64,000 bases of DNA from Paraburkholderia ribeironis (lineage in GTDB: Bacteria; Pseudomonadota; Gammaproteobacteria; Burkholderiales; Burkholderiaceae): positions 98,327 through 162,326 of the forward strand of contig NZ_CYGX02000045.1 in the NCBI RefSeq assembly GCF_900019265.1, in the 5' to 3' direction. This document shows, piece by piece, positions 8,667 through 17,823 of the stretch (position 1 is the stretch's first letter; every line of letters begins with the position of its first letter). The position numbers and the translations under genes were made by a program. The notes under the pieces are model-generated. The model searched no databases. It was not told the origin of the DNA and was given only the letters and a program-made list of their open reading frames with translations.

Positions 8667-9623
8667 ATGACACACAGTGCCGAGGCAAAACATCAATCCA
8701 AAGCGTTCAGCAAAGTGAAGCGGACAACCGTTCCCAAGGTCCGTTTGTACGTGGAGCGCCCCGAAGAAAAGCCATGGCTTGTGCATGTCGGGCATGTCAC
8801 TGACCGGGGCCGCTGGCGAACCGAGCCGCACGCGCATCCGGCTTATGGCCAGGTCATTTTTGTTCGCAGCGGGCGCGGTGTCATGAACCTCGAAGGTAGC
8901 AGCGTGCCATTCGAGGGTCCCTGCGCGTTGCTGTTGCCGACCGAATGTGTCCACGGTCTTGACTACGATGACGATGTCGACAGATGGGTGGTGACGATCG
9001 AGGTGGCCTATCTGGCGCAAGTCAACGCCAAACTCCGCGAGTTCATTGCGCTCTGGGCGTCACCCAGGATGATTCCACTGTCTTATTCCGCCGAGGCCGG
9101 AATGGAGTTTTACAATTTGATCAACAGCCTCAAGCATGAGGTCGAGTCCGACGCAGTCGGGCATGTGGTCGGCGCAGAAGCGCTGCTTACGACTCTTCTG
9201 CTCAGACTCGTGCGTGAAACACGTTTGGACGAGACCGGCAACGAAGGCGCAATACGCAACGATATTCGCCAGGTGGACCGGTTCCGTAAGCTGATTGAGC
9301 AACACTTCCGGGAGAACCTGTCGCTGCAAGACTATGCGTCAATGATGGCGGTGTCTCTGGTGCAATTGCGGGCAGCCTGTGCTTCAGCGGCGGAGCAAAG
9401 CCCTACGAAAATGATTCATGCACGAATTATCACGGAAGCAAAACGCAACCTCATTTTCGGCGACATGTCAGTGGAGCAGATCGCCTTTGGACTTGGCTTC
9501 GTGGACGCCGCGTACTTTACGCGGTTCTTCCGCAGAGAAGTCGGCCAGGCTCCAAGTCAGTTTCGCGTCGCTGCTCGACAGCAGGCCCCATCGCAAAGTC
9601 CTGTCGCCGCAGCGGGGCGGTAA
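8667..9623 (+). CDS. AraC-family transcriptional regulator with cupin sensor
   Basis: A 318-residue cytoplasmic regulator. Residues about 35-120 form an AraC-type cupin pocket (HAHPAYGQVIFVRSGRGVMN; LLLPTECVHGLDY). Residues about 205-300 hold the double helix-turn-helix, including FRENLSLQDYASMMAVSLVQ and the second-helix signature VEQIAFGLGFVDAAYFTRFF. The start is set by AAGGAG 7 bases upstream of the ATG. It resembles regulators of aromatic-acid catabolism such as PobR-type AraC proteins, but no obvious target operon lies beside it. The neighbours are mobile relics and a lactonase-like gene, so the effector is unknown. Confidence 0.85.
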   Translation: MTHSAEAKHQSKAFSKVKRTTVPKVRLYVERPEEKPWLVHVGHVTDRGRWRTEPHAHPAYGQVIFVRSGRGVMNLEGSSVPFEGPCALLLPTECVHGLDYDDDVDRWVVTIEVAYLAQVNAKLREFIALWASPRMIPLSYSAEAGMEFYNLINSLKHEVESDAVGHVVGAEALLTTLLLRLVRETRLDETGNEGAIRNDIRQVDRFRKLIEQHFRENLSLQDYASMMAVSLVQLRAACASAAEQSPTKMIHARIITEAKRNLIFGDMSVEQIAFGLGFVDAAYFTRFFRREVGQAPSQFRVAARQQAPSQSPVAAAGR

Positions 9624-9758
9624 GTCCGACGAGTCTTCACGAGGCGGCCAAGCTATGGCCGGCCATGGCGATTCCTTTCTCTGAACACGGGCATGCGTCG
9701 CCATCGAGGCCGCTCCCGGCCGATTGATTTGCGAATCGATGCCGCACTCGAGCGGGTC

Positions 9759-9795
9759 GAAAAATGCAAGTGAATCGGATTTTTGTGCAGGGACG
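9759..9795. repeat. Third copy of the 6146-6402 element end
   Basis: This stretch matches the right arm at 6371-6402 plus its flank: a run of A, TGC-AGTGAATC, TTTTGTG then AGGGACG. It is in the same orientation as the 6371 copy. No partner end was found nearby, so it is a solitary relic. The two copies in the same orientation bracket the porin, IS5 relic and araC gene. Confidence 0.6.
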
Positions 9796-9992
9796 CCAGA
9801 AGGTGGATCGAATACGCTTAGCCAGCGTGTTCACCCCACCGACGGTGCGAGAACTGCTGGTCGCTTTCACCGGCACTGTGCAGCGGCGAGCCGCAATGCG
9901 GATAGTGGACGATTGCCGTTGGTGGCCTGTCGATACTATGTGTGCAGGCACTGACTTTCCTCTCACACCCTCTGTGTCTCCATTGAATCGAT

Positions 9993-11168
9993 ATGAGCCG
10001 GTTGTTTCAGAAAAATAGCGTGACGCGGCTTGGAGTGGTGGTGCTCGCCGTATTGACGTTGTCAGCAGGCATGGTAGACACAACCATTCGTGCCGCGACG
10101 TTACCGACACCCGCGCACACTGAATTCGTCTACGTCGGCACGTCACAGAGCCAGATCAGCGCGCTGCGCTTCGATACATCCACCGGCCAACTCACAGCGA
10201 TCGGCCCGGTTGCACAAGGGCTGAAATCCACATGGGTCGCGGCGCATCCCGATCTGCCGATCCTGTACGCGGTCGATGACGATAGCACCAAAGAAGGCAG
10301 CATCACCGCTTACGCGGCGGATCGCGGAACCGGCGCGCTCACCAGGGTCAACGCGGTCCTGACGGGCGGCCGCGGAACCACATATTTGCGCTTCGATCCT
10401 GCGTCGATGACCTTGCTGGGCGCCAATTACAACAGCGGGTCCGTATCGAGCGTCGCCGTCAACCCGGACGGCAGCGTGGGAGAACTCGTGTCCACGATCG
10501 CGGAGACCGGGTCCGGACCGAATCGGCGGCAGGCGAGTGCGCATGCACACAGTATCGCCATCGATCCGTCCGGCAAGTACGCGCTGGTTCCCGACCTGGG
10601 CGCGGATCGCGTTTTCATTTATCGCTTCGACAGGGCGACACACGCTTTGTCACAGGACGACGATGCTCATCCGCACGCGTTCATTGCGCCGTCGGGCAGT
10701 GGTCCCCGTCATATCGAGTTTGGTGCGAACGGTCGGTTCGTCTACCTGCTGACTGAACTGAACGCCGAGATCATGGTGTTCCGCTGGGACGCGTCACAAA
10801 AGGAGTTGACGTTCGTGCAAGCGTTGCCGATCACCTCCCAGACGTTCGACGGTGTGAAAAGCGCAGCCGAGATTGCGGTCAGCCATGACGGACGTTTCGT
10901 TTATGTCGAAAACCGCGCAGAAAATTCGCTGATGGTCTATGGCGTGAGCCCGGACACGGGAGAGCTTTCGCTGGTTCAGCGTGTGTCGTCGGGCGGCGAC
11001 AAGCCATGGGGCTTCGGCATTGATTCGTCGGGCAGATGGTTGCTGGTGGCGAACCAGCGCAGCGGCAAAGTGAACGTGTTCAGTATCGACCCCGTGTCGG
11101 GCAAGGTGGCGGACACCGGGCAATCGGCCGACGTACCGGGCCCCACCAGCGTGGCGTTTGTCAAATAA
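9993..11168 (+). CDS. Secreted lactonase-family 7-bladed beta-propeller protein
   Basis: A 391-residue protein of the lactonase (PF10282) fold, related to 6-phosphogluconolactonase YbhE/Pgl. An N-terminal hydrophobic segment at residues 14-28 and a likely cleavage after TIRAA predict export, unlike cytoplasmic Pgl. Blade motifs include FVYVGTSQSQISAL, NPDGSVGELV, HAHSIAIDPSGKYALVPDLG, GSGPRHIEF, NGRFVYLLTELNAEI, SHDGRFVYVENR and GDKPWGFGIDSSGRWLLVAN. The natural lactone is unknown, and some secreted members are carbohydrate- or surface-layer-associated. No strong Shine-Dalgarno precedes the ATG. The gene converges on the MDR oxidoreductase with 80 bases between stops. Confidence 0.82.
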   Translation: MSRLFQKNSVTRLGVVVLAVLTLSAGMVDTTIRAATLPTPAHTEFVYVGTSQSQISALRFDTSTGQLTAIGPVAQGLKSTWVAAHPDLPILYAVDDDSTKEGSITAYAADRGTGALTRVNAVLTGGRGTTYLRFDPASMTLLGANYNSGSVSSVAVNPDGSVGELVSTIAETGSGPNRRQASAHAHSIAIDPSGKYALVPDLGADRVFIYRFDRATHALSQDDDAHPHAFIAPSGSGPRHIEFGANGRFVYLLTELNAEIMVFRWDASQKELTFVQALPITSQTFDGVKSAAEIAVSHDGRFVYVENRAENSLMVYGVSPDTGELSLVQRVSSGGDKPWGFGIDSSGRWLLVANQRSGKVNVFSIDPVSGKVADTGQSADVPGPTSVAFVK

Positions 11169-11248
11169 CACACACGGAACACACACGCCCGCGACGGGCT
11201 GGCTTCGCCTGGCGAATCGTGGTCGCGAATCGGAACGTCGCCGCCAAC

Positions 11249-12235
11249 TTACTCCACCTCGACTACAACCTTGGTACGTGCCGTGCCGGCTGCGACGATT
11301 TCATACGCCTCGTCTGCCGTGCTCAGATCGAACGGTCGCGGATCGACCACCGGCTTGAGGACACCGCTTTCCACGAGTCGTGTTGCCTCGCGCATCATTG
11401 CTCCATGGTGTGCGCGGCATTTTCCCGACAGCAACGGGTATAGCGTGAAAACGCCGGAATAGCTCGCTTCGCGAAAGGATAGCGGCGCGAGTGCGTGGGT
11501 ACCCCAGCCGAGCGCACTGACCACATGCCCGAAGTGCTTGACGGCTGCGAACGAAGCATCGAGCGTGGCGCCGCCTGCCGTATCGACGACCAGGTCGAAT
11601 CCCTCGCCATCCGTATGCGCCGCCACGTACTGCTCGACGGACTGCGCGCGGTAGTCGATCGGCGTTGCACCGAGCTGCTGTATCAGTGCGCCATGATGAG
11701 CGCTGGCGGTGGCATAGACGTCGGCGCCCAGCGCCCGTGCCAGTTGCACCGAAATGTGACCGACACCGCCTGAGCCCCCCTGAACGAGCACTTTCGCACC
11801 GGCCTGCAAGTTGGCGCGATCGACGATGCCGGCATACGAGGTAATGAACGCGAGCGGCAATGAAGCCGCTTCGCGCATCGACAGATTGTGCGGTGTGTGA
11901 GCGAGCAGAGCCGCATCGACGGCTGCGTACTGCGCAAGCGATCCTTGAATGCCGCCGACGCCACCCGCCATGCCATATACCTTGTCGCCGACACCGAACT
12001 CAGTGACGCCGGCGCCGACCTCCGTCACCGTGCCGGCCAGATCGATGCCCAGTATCAGTGGCAACGGGTGTTTCGCATGCCCGGCGGCGCCCGCGCAAAT
12101 CTTCACGTCGAGCGGATTGAGGCCGCTCGCCGCAATGCGCACCAGCACCTGACCGGCCGCGGGCTCGGGGCGTGGCAGCGTCGTGAGTTCCAACGGACCG
12201 TTATAGCGGGTGAGTACCAACGCATGCATGGACAT
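11249..12235 (-). CDS. NAD(P)-dependent quinone oxidoreductase-like MDR enzyme
   Basis: A 328-residue medium-chain dehydrogenase/reductase of the zinc-free quinone oxidoreductase branch. The GroES-like domain (residues 1-125) has SGLNPLDVKICAG and LGIDLAGTVTEVG. The Rossmann domain starts near residue 145 with the cofactor motif VLVQGGSGGVGHISVQLA, and VVDTAGG lies near 215. The zinc-binding cysteines of alcohol dehydrogenases are absent. It probably reduces quinones or activated alkenes with NADPH. AAGGAG lies 7 bases before the ATG, fixing the start. It appears monocistronic; the substrate is not predictable from the context. Confidence 0.87.
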   Translation of the reverse strand: MSMHALVLTRYNGPLELTTLPRPEPAAGQVLVRIAASGLNPLDVKICAGAAGHAKHPLPLILGIDLAGTVTEVGAGVTEFGVGDKVYGMAGGVGGIQGSLAQYAAVDAALLAHTPHNLSMREAASLPLAFITSYAGIVDRANLQAGAKVLVQGGSGGVGHISVQLARALGADVYATASAHHGALIQQLGATPIDYRAQSVEQYVAAHTDGEGFDLVVDTAGGATLDASFAAVKHFGHVVSALGWGTHALAPLSFREASYSGVFTLYPLLSGKCRAHHGAMMREATRLVESGVLKPVVDPRPFDLSTADEAYEIVAAGTARTKVVVEVE

Positions 12236-12629
12236 TTGGACGCTCCTTCTCTCGCCGCCACCTCGGTGTGGCGTGTGGATGCGCGCATCATGACGCCTGC
12301 GCCTGCGCTTTGTAAATTCGATTGAATCCTGGGCTGAGCCACCGCAAACGTTTGCTTCGCTTACCTAAGTCTCGTCAGGCCGTCGTCGTGCCGGGAAAAA
12401 ACACCAGTACCCCTCAAGAACTGCAGAGCGTTGCCGATACTGCGTGAAGAGCGCCTTTCAATCAAAGGTTCCGCAGCCCTGCGGAGCAGGGTATGCTGAT
12501 GAGCTTGCAAAAAACGCATCTTCATCTTATTAGCAGCATTCGGAGCGACGCAATAGCGGGATTCGCTGTCGACATCATGCTGAAATATTGAGTGCGGTAT
12601 TAAGGTCACTTTCGCGCGACGGAGACACT
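12236..12629. other. Divergent intergenic region before the binding-protein/c-di-GMP pair
   Basis: The region contains the promoters of the divergently read MDR gene and of the binding-protein gene. No RNA gene, repeat or clear sigma-70 boxes stand out. Confidence 0.4.
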
Positions 12630-13424
12630 GTGATTCGACATGGCCTTTCGAGTTTGCTGCTTGCGCTAAGCTGTCTTGGCAATGCCATGGCCGCGGGCCC
12701 GGAATGCTCGCGTTCATTTACGCTGGCGTTGCACGATCACGGCCTGCTCTATTCTGTCGACACTGACACCGGGATCGACAAGGACTTCGCTGATGAGTTG
12801 ATTCGCCGTAGCGGCTGCCAGATCAGAGTCAGCCTGATGTCGCGGGCGCGGATCTGGAAGCTGATCGAATCGGGCGGACTCGATTTCAGTCTGTCGGGCA
12901 TTGCCAATGACGAGCGCAATCAGTACGCGGATTTCGCCTGGTATTTCAGCAACAAGTACTATCTGCTGGTGCGCAAGGACGCGGGAATCCGTCAGCTGGC
13001 CGATTTCGAGCATAACGACCAGTTTCAACTCGGCGTCATCCGCAGCTTTCGCTATAGTGAATCGGCCAACCGGCTGGTCGACGCGCTGTCGGCTCAAAAC
13101 CGCGTCAGCCAGGCCGGCGGTCTGGAGCCGCTGTACCAGGCGCTGATTCTCCGGCGCATCCAGGGCATGATTATCGAGCCTTTCGACTACCCTGCAATCG
13201 ACGAAAAGAGAATCCGCGACGTGACCAGCATCGTCGAATTCGACGACCCTTCCGTCCCGCATGGCCTCATCATGTCGAAGAAGGCGCTGCCGCAAGCCGA
13301 GCGGGAAAAGTGGCGCGCTCTGGTGAATGAAATGCGCGCGGACGGTACGGTTCAGCGAATCTTCGAAAAGTATTTCAAACCTGACCTTGCCGGCGCGATG
13401 GTCAATTTCCAGACCCGGCAGTGA
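12630..13424 (+). CDS. Periplasmic solute-binding protein (family 3), coupled to the c-di-GMP gene
   Basis: A 264-residue exported protein of the SBP_bac_3 fold used for amino acids and small organic ions. The GTG start at 12630 has GGAGAC 5 bases upstream and gives a clean signal peptide (VIRHGLSSLLLALSCLG...MA). An ATG at 12588 would place charged residues ahead of it. Fold marks include FADELIRRSGCQ near residue 48, the hinge segment ISG/LSGIANDE near 90 and the lobe-2 LGVIRSFRYSES near 135. The last four bases overlap the next gene (GTGA), which implies translational coupling. No permease is near, so the protein probably serves sensing rather than uptake. Confidence 0.82.
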   Translation: MIRHGLSSLLLALSCLGNAMAAGPECSRSFTLALHDHGLLYSVDTDTGIDKDFADELIRRSGCQIRVSLMSRARIWKLIESGGLDFSLSGIANDERNQYADFAWYFSNKYYLLVRKDAGIRQLADFEHNDQFQLGVIRSFRYSESANRLVDALSAQNRVSQAGGLEPLYQALILRRIQGMIIEPFDYPAIDEKRIRDVTSIVEFDDPSVPHGLIMSKKALPQAEREKWRALVNEMRADGTVQRIFEKYFKPDLAGAMVNFQTRQ

Positions 13425-16400
13425 ACTGGACGCGCCTTGTCCTGCTGCCGCTACTGGTCATGTCCGCTGCGCTCAGCGTGACGTGGATGCTGTGGGATCA
13501 TGAGCGGCAAGCCGCCCGCCACGAACTTCAGACGCAGTTCGACTTCTCGCTGGGCGACGCTGTCAGCCGCATCGAGCAGCGCATGGGCACCTATGAACTC
13601 CTGCTGCACGGCGTGCAAAGCATGTTCGCCGCCACCGGGCAGATTGACCGCGACCAATTCCGCGACTACGTCGGCGCGCTCACGCTCGACGCCAACTTCT
13701 CCGGCATCCAGGCGATCGGCGTGATCTCCTGGGTGCCGGCGGCACAAAAGGCCGAACATATCGCGACCGTGCGCCGTCAAGGGCTGCCCGACTATGCGAT
13801 TCAGCCCAACGGCGCACGCGAAAACTACGCGCCCATCATCCAGCGAGAGCCGTATGTCGGCATCAATCGCGCGTCGCCCGGTTTCGATGCATGGGTCGAC
13901 CCGGTACGGCGGCGTGCCATGGAGCAGGCGCGCGACTCGGGCCTCGCGACCCTTTCCGGAAAGGTGCGCCTGTCAGTGGACGCCGGCAGCAATGCCCGCC
14001 CGGGCTTCATCATGTATCTGCCGATCTACGCACGGGGCGAGCCGCAAGACAGCGTTGCCCAGCGCCGCGCGCATCTGGTCGGCTGGGTCTACGCGTCTTT
14101 CCGCATGCACGACGTCATTGCGAGCCTGTACGGCGAGCAACCACCCGGCCTCACGATCGCTATCTACGACGGCGTCGAACCGTCGTCCGCGGCGCTGTTG
14201 CACAAAACCCCCGAAGCGCCCGGTCATCATCTCGCGGCGGATATGTCGGCCAGTGAATATCTGGTCGTCGGCGGCCATGACTGGATACTCTCGATGAGTG
14301 CGCAGGACGACTTCAAGGCCCGCTTCGGCCGCAACGCGGCGCTGCCGATCGCCGGCATCGGCGTCGGCCTTAGCCTGCTGCTCGGGCTGCTCACCTGGCT
14401 GATGATGACCGGCCGCCGCCGCGCAATGCGGCTTGCCTCGGCCATGACAAAGGAATTGCGCGAGAACGAGGAGAAATTCCGCGCGATCGCCGACTGTACG
14501 GTCAATTGGGAGACCTGGTGGGGACCCGACGGCAAGCCCCGCTGGATCAACTCGGCAGTGGAGAAGTACATCGGCTATACGGTCGACGAGTGCATGGCAA
14601 TGCCGGACCTTGCCGGCACTGTGATCTATCCGGAGGATATGCCTCGCGTCGCACCCGAGTTCCGGAAAGCGCAACAAGGCTTTCGCGGCGATGACCTCGA
14701 GTTTCGCTGCGTTCGCAAGGACGGCTCCGTCATGTGGCTCTCCGCCTCCTGGGTGCCGATCAGCAATGCCAAAGGCGATTTCGTCGGCTTTCGCATGAGC
14801 GGTCGCGACATTACCGAGCGCAAACAGGTCGAGGCTGAGCTTCGAATCGCCGCTGTTGCATTCGACTCGATGGAACCGATGATGATCACCGACGCGAGCG
14901 CCACGATCCTGCGCGTGAACTCGGCTTTTATCCAATGCACCGGCTATACGGCCGACGAAATCGTGGGCCAGACAGCGCGAGTGCTGCAGTCGGGTCGTCA
15001 TGACGCCGCATTCTTTCAGCAGATGTGGGAAGCGATCCATCGTGTCGGCGGATGGCAAGGGGAAATCTGGGACCGCCGCAAGAATGGCGAGGTGTATCCG
15101 AAATGGCTCACAATCTCCGCCGTGATGGGCGAAGATGGAATCGTCAGCCACTATGTGGGCACGCATCACGATATTACCGAACGCAAGATCGCGGAAGAGC
15201 GAATCAAGGAACTGGCCTTTTTCGATGCGCTGACCCGATTGCCGAATCGCACGCTGCTGCTGGATCGCCTGAAGCAGGCGATCACGGCCAGTGCCCGGAC
15301 CGAGACTTGCGGCGCGCTGCTGTTCATCGACCTTGATCACTTCAAGACGTTGAACGATACCCTGGGCCACGACAAAGGCGACCTGCTGCTGCAGCAAGTG
15401 GCGCAACGTCTGGCGGCGAGCGTGGTCGAGAGCGACACGGTGGCCAGGGTGGGTGGTGACGAGTTCGTCGTGGTGCTGGGAAACCTGCACAAGAACTGGG
15501 AGGAGGCGGCCAATCAGACCGAGACCACGGCCGAAAAAATCCTCACCTTGCTTGGCAGTCCGTATCAGCTTGGCGAGATCGAATACCGCAGTACCGCGAG
15601 CATCGGCGCGACGGTCTTCAGGGGACATCAGGCCTCGATGGACGAACTTTTGAAACAGGCCGACCTCGCGATGTACAAGTCCAAGGAAAGAGGGCGCAAC
15701 GCCGTGCGTTTTTTCGACCCGGACATGCAGACTGTCGTGGTTGAGCGCGCCGCGCTGGAAGCCGGGTTGCGCAATGCCATCGAAGACAACCAGTTTCTGC
15801 TCCATTACCAGGCGCAGATCGACGGTAACCGCGTAACGGGCGCTGAAGCCCTGGTGCGCTGGCAGCATCCCGGGCGCGGTATTGTGCCTCCTGCCGACTT
15901 CATTGCGTTGGCCGAAGAAACCGGCCTGATCCTCGCTCTGGGCAGCTGGGTTCTCGAGACGGCCTGCGCGCAACTGGCGCGCTGGGCGAAGCGGCCGGAC
16001 ATGGCGGATCTGACGATTGCGGTCAATGTCAGCGTCCAGCAGTTTCGCGAGCCCGATTTCGTGGACAAGGTATTCGCCATCATCAGTCGGACAGGCGCGA
16101 GGCCGGACCGGTTAAAGCTGGAGCTGACGGAAAGCGTGCTGGTGGACAATGTGCAGGACGTCATCCAGAAGATGAGCGCACTCAAGGCGAAGGGCGTGGT
16201 CTTTTCGCTGGACGACTTCGGTATCGGCTATTCGTCGCTTTCGTATTTGAAGCGTCTGCCTTTGGACCAGTTGAAAATCGACCGCTCATTCGTGCGGGAT
16301 GTGTTGATCGACCCTAACGATGCCGTGATTGCCAGAACCATTGTGGCGCTCGCGCACAGCCTCGGCTTGGGCGTCATCGCCGAGGGGGTCGAGACCGAGG

Positions 16401-16531
16401 CGCAGCGCGACTTTCTCGCCGCCGCTGGATGTCACGCGTATCAGGGCTTCTATTTCTGTCGCCCGGTTCCGGTCGAGGATTTTGAAGCGGTGCTGAAGAG
16501 ACTCGACGCGCATCAGTGCATGGTCGAATGA
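13421..16531 (+). CDS. CHASE-PAS-PAS-GGDEF-EAL membrane c-di-GMP signalling protein
   Basis: A 1036-residue inner-membrane protein. Membrane helix 1 spans residues 5-24, the periplasmic CHASE sensor about 40-270 (GFDAWVDPVRRRAMEQARDS) and helix 2 about 305-328. PAS domains follow at about 345-470 and 475-595, each ending DITERK. The GGDEF domain (600-765) has the intact active-site motif GGDEF at 678-682, but the usual inhibitory RxxD site reads VESD, so product inhibition is probably lost. The EAL domain (775-1025) keeps EAL at 809-811, ELTES, DDFGIGYSSL and AEGVE, all expected of an active phosphodiesterase. The GTG start overlaps the binding-protein stop. Both synthesis and hydrolysis of c-di-GMP look possible. 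Confidence 0.92.
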   Translation: MNWTRLVLLPLLVMSAALSVTWMLWDHERQAARHELQTQFDFSLGDAVSRIEQRMGTYELLLHGVQSMFAATGQIDRDQFRDYVGALTLDANFSGIQAIGVISWVPAAQKAEHIATVRRQGLPDYAIQPNGARENYAPIIQREPYVGINRASPGFDAWVDPVRRRAMEQARDSGLATLSGKVRLSVDAGSNARPGFIMYLPIYARGEPQDSVAQRRAHLVGWVYASFRMHDVIASLYGEQPPGLTIAIYDGVEPSSAALLHKTPEAPGHHLAADMSASEYLVVGGHDWILSMSAQDDFKARFGRNAALPIAGIGVGLSLLLGLLTWLMMTGRRRAMRLASAMTKELRENEEKFRAIADCTVNWETWWGPDGKPRWINSAVEKYIGYTVDECMAMPDLAGTVIYPEDMPRVAPEFRKAQQGFRGDDLEFRCVRKDGSVMWLSASWVPISNAKGDFVGFRMSGRDITERKQVEAELRIAAVAFDSMEPMMITDASATILRVNSAFIQCTGYTADEIVGQTARVLQSGRHDAAFFQQMWEAIHRVGGWQGEIWDRRKNGEVYPKWLTISAVMGEDGIVSHYVGTHHDITERKIAEERIKELAFFDALTRLPNRTLLLDRLKQAITASARTETCGALLFIDLDHFKTLNDTLGHDKGDLLLQQVAQRLAASVVESDTVARVGGDEFVVVLGNLHKNWEEAANQTETTAEKILTLLGSPYQLGEIEYRSTASIGATVFRGHQASMDELLKQADLAMYKSKERGRNAVRFFDPDMQTVVVERAALEAGLRNAIEDNQFLLHYQAQIDGNRVTGAEALVRWQHPGRGIVPPADFIALAEETGLILALGSWVLETACAQLARWAKRPDMADLTIAVNVSVQQFREPDFVDKVFAIISRTGARPDRLKLELTESVLVDNVQDVIQKMSALKAKGVVFSLDDFGIGYSSLSYLKRLPLDQLKIDRSFVRDVLIDPNDAVIARTIVALAHSLGLGVIAEGVETEAQRDFLAAAGCHAYQGFYFCRPVPVEDFEAVLKRLDAHQCMVE

Positions 16532-16553
16532 GCGACGAGAGCTGCGCTCGCGA

Positions 16554-17294
16554 TCAGTCGAGCGCGCACCACCGGCCAGAATCCGGACACACAACGGCCC
16601 GTGCGCCGTTCAGCCGGATTTGTTGCGCATCCAGTGGCTCGGCAGTCGGCGCGGCGATATCGAAGGCGATCTCGAGGGCGTGCGCAACGTGGGCATTGTC
16701 GATGGGGAGTTCCCAGCTCAGGAAGATCTGGGTCCAATCGTGGTCCGGCGCGAAGTCGCCCACATTGAAACCGCTGCTGTGGCGCTCAATGACGCCATGT
16801 GGCTGGCCAGTATCGAATATCACAGCCGTTCCCCGCGTCAGGGGAATTCGATGTCCCGTCGACGGAAAATGCAAGTCCAGACCGCGGTCTTCGCTCAGGA
16901 AGAGATTGCAGAAAGCCATGTCGCCGTATTGCTCGCCGTCGTGGTGGTATCTCGCGCCGCGGCAGGCCATGAGCGCCACGTCACTGGACGCAAGCACGCC
17001 CGGCAGGCCAAGCTCGCGCGTCCAGTCGCCGATAGCCTGCACACAGCGCGTGTAGTCCGGCCAGCGCGCCCGTGCTCGCGCCAGCGGCATGACCTCGACG
17101 TCCCCGATCTCCAGCACCACGTGCGACGACAACTCCCGCTGCCAGTCTGCGAGCAGACGTGCAGGAGGTGCGGGCACTTCGACCGTGCCGGATAGCACGA
17201 TGTCACTGACACATCGACTGCGGATGGCGTCGCCACTCCAGAAATAGGAAGTCAGCATGTCTCGCATGCGATGCTGTTGAAGAGGGTGGTCCAT
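16554..17294 (-). CDS. 2-oxoglutarate/Fe(II) oxygenase-like protein
   Basis: A 246-residue soluble protein. The segment YHHDGEQYGDMAFCNLFLSE contains a facial-triad HxD (His117, Asp119), with the distal His in FDTGQPHGV (His166), spaced as in the double-stranded beta-helix fold of PKHD-type prolyl hydroxylases. Strands GLDLHFPSTGHRIPLTRGTAV fit this core. The usual Arg or Lys that binds the 2-oxoglutarate carboxylate cannot be placed with confidence. The substrate is unknown; free amino acids or proteins are both possible. ATG codons at 17267 and 17258 are alternative starts. It converges with the c-di-GMP gene, 22 bases apart, and is not evidently linked to it. Confidence 0.65.
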   Translation of the reverse strand: MDHPLQQHRMRDMLTSYFWSGDAIRSRCVSDIVLSGTVEVPAPPARLLADWQRELSSHVVLEIGDVEVMPLARARARWPDYTRCVQAIGDWTRELGLPGVLASSDVALMACRGARYHHDGEQYGDMAFCNLFLSEDRGLDLHFPSTGHRIPLTRGTAVIFDTGQPHGVIERHSSGFNVGDFAPDHDWTQIFLSWELPIDNAHVAHALEIAFDIAAPTAEPLDAQQIRLNGARAVVCPDSGRWCALD

Positions 17295-17346
17295 CTGCGG
17301 GATTGTAACGATTCCACGCGCTCATTTCGGCGCTCGGCGGCGAGCC

Positions 17347-17823
17347 TCATTGCCTGTGTGCGTTGATCTTCGTCAGAAAGAATGCAAGGGCGGCCACGAC
17401 GAGTGCCAGCGCGCCGCCAAATGCCGCGATGTTGCGCTCACCGTCCCAGGCGACGGCCTCGCGCAGGAACAGCACGGCGAGCACAGCGATGACGACGCTG
17501 ATCAGATTCCCCTTCAGGTCTTCGAGATTGTCGATTTCCAGCCATTTCGGCAACGGTAGCTTGTCATCGACGAACAGCGAATAGAGACCGATGCTGATAA
17601 TGTAGACGGCGATCGCGATCAGAAATACATCGACGGCCTCGACTATTCCCACCGCAAATATCTTTACCGACTTGGGCGACAGTGAGCGGTCCTCGACCAC
17701 ACTGAGAGCAGTCAGGAACAGGACGACCGTCTCATACAGAATCAGCGCCAGGGAACCCAGAAACGTCGCGATGACGGGAACGATCATGATGTAGCGGCTG
17801 GAAGCCAGGATACGTCGCAGCAT
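17347..17823 (-). CDS. YqhA/UPF0114-family inner-membrane protein
   Basis: A 158-residue integral membrane protein with four hydrophobic segments, about residues 12-38, 58-80, 103-122 and 132-150. The family pattern includes LRRILASSRYIMIVPVI near the N-terminus, a short loop with LPKWLEI, NLEDLKGNLISVVIAVLAV and the end FFLTKIN. The start at 17823 (ATGCTGCGC) fits homologues; the upstream ATG would add a Pro-rich tail. The role of the family is unknown. It is transcribed away from the heptamer array at 17966 and the Na/Pi gene. Confidence 0.85.
   Translation of the reverse strand: MLRRILASSRYIMIVPVIATFLGSLALILYETVVLFLTALSVVEDRSLSPKSVKIFAVGIVEAVDVFLIAIAVYIISIGLYSLFVDDKLPLPKWLEIDNLEDLKGNLISVVIAVLAVLFLREAVAWDGERNIAAFGGALALVVAALAFFLTKINAHRQ

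Noticed and set aside
13973..15973. Long leftward open frame of over 660 codons inside the c-di-GMP gene
   Set aside because: It is antisense to well-conserved PAS, GGDEF and EAL motifs; its Arg/His-rich translation is typical of the reverse strand in GC-rich genes.
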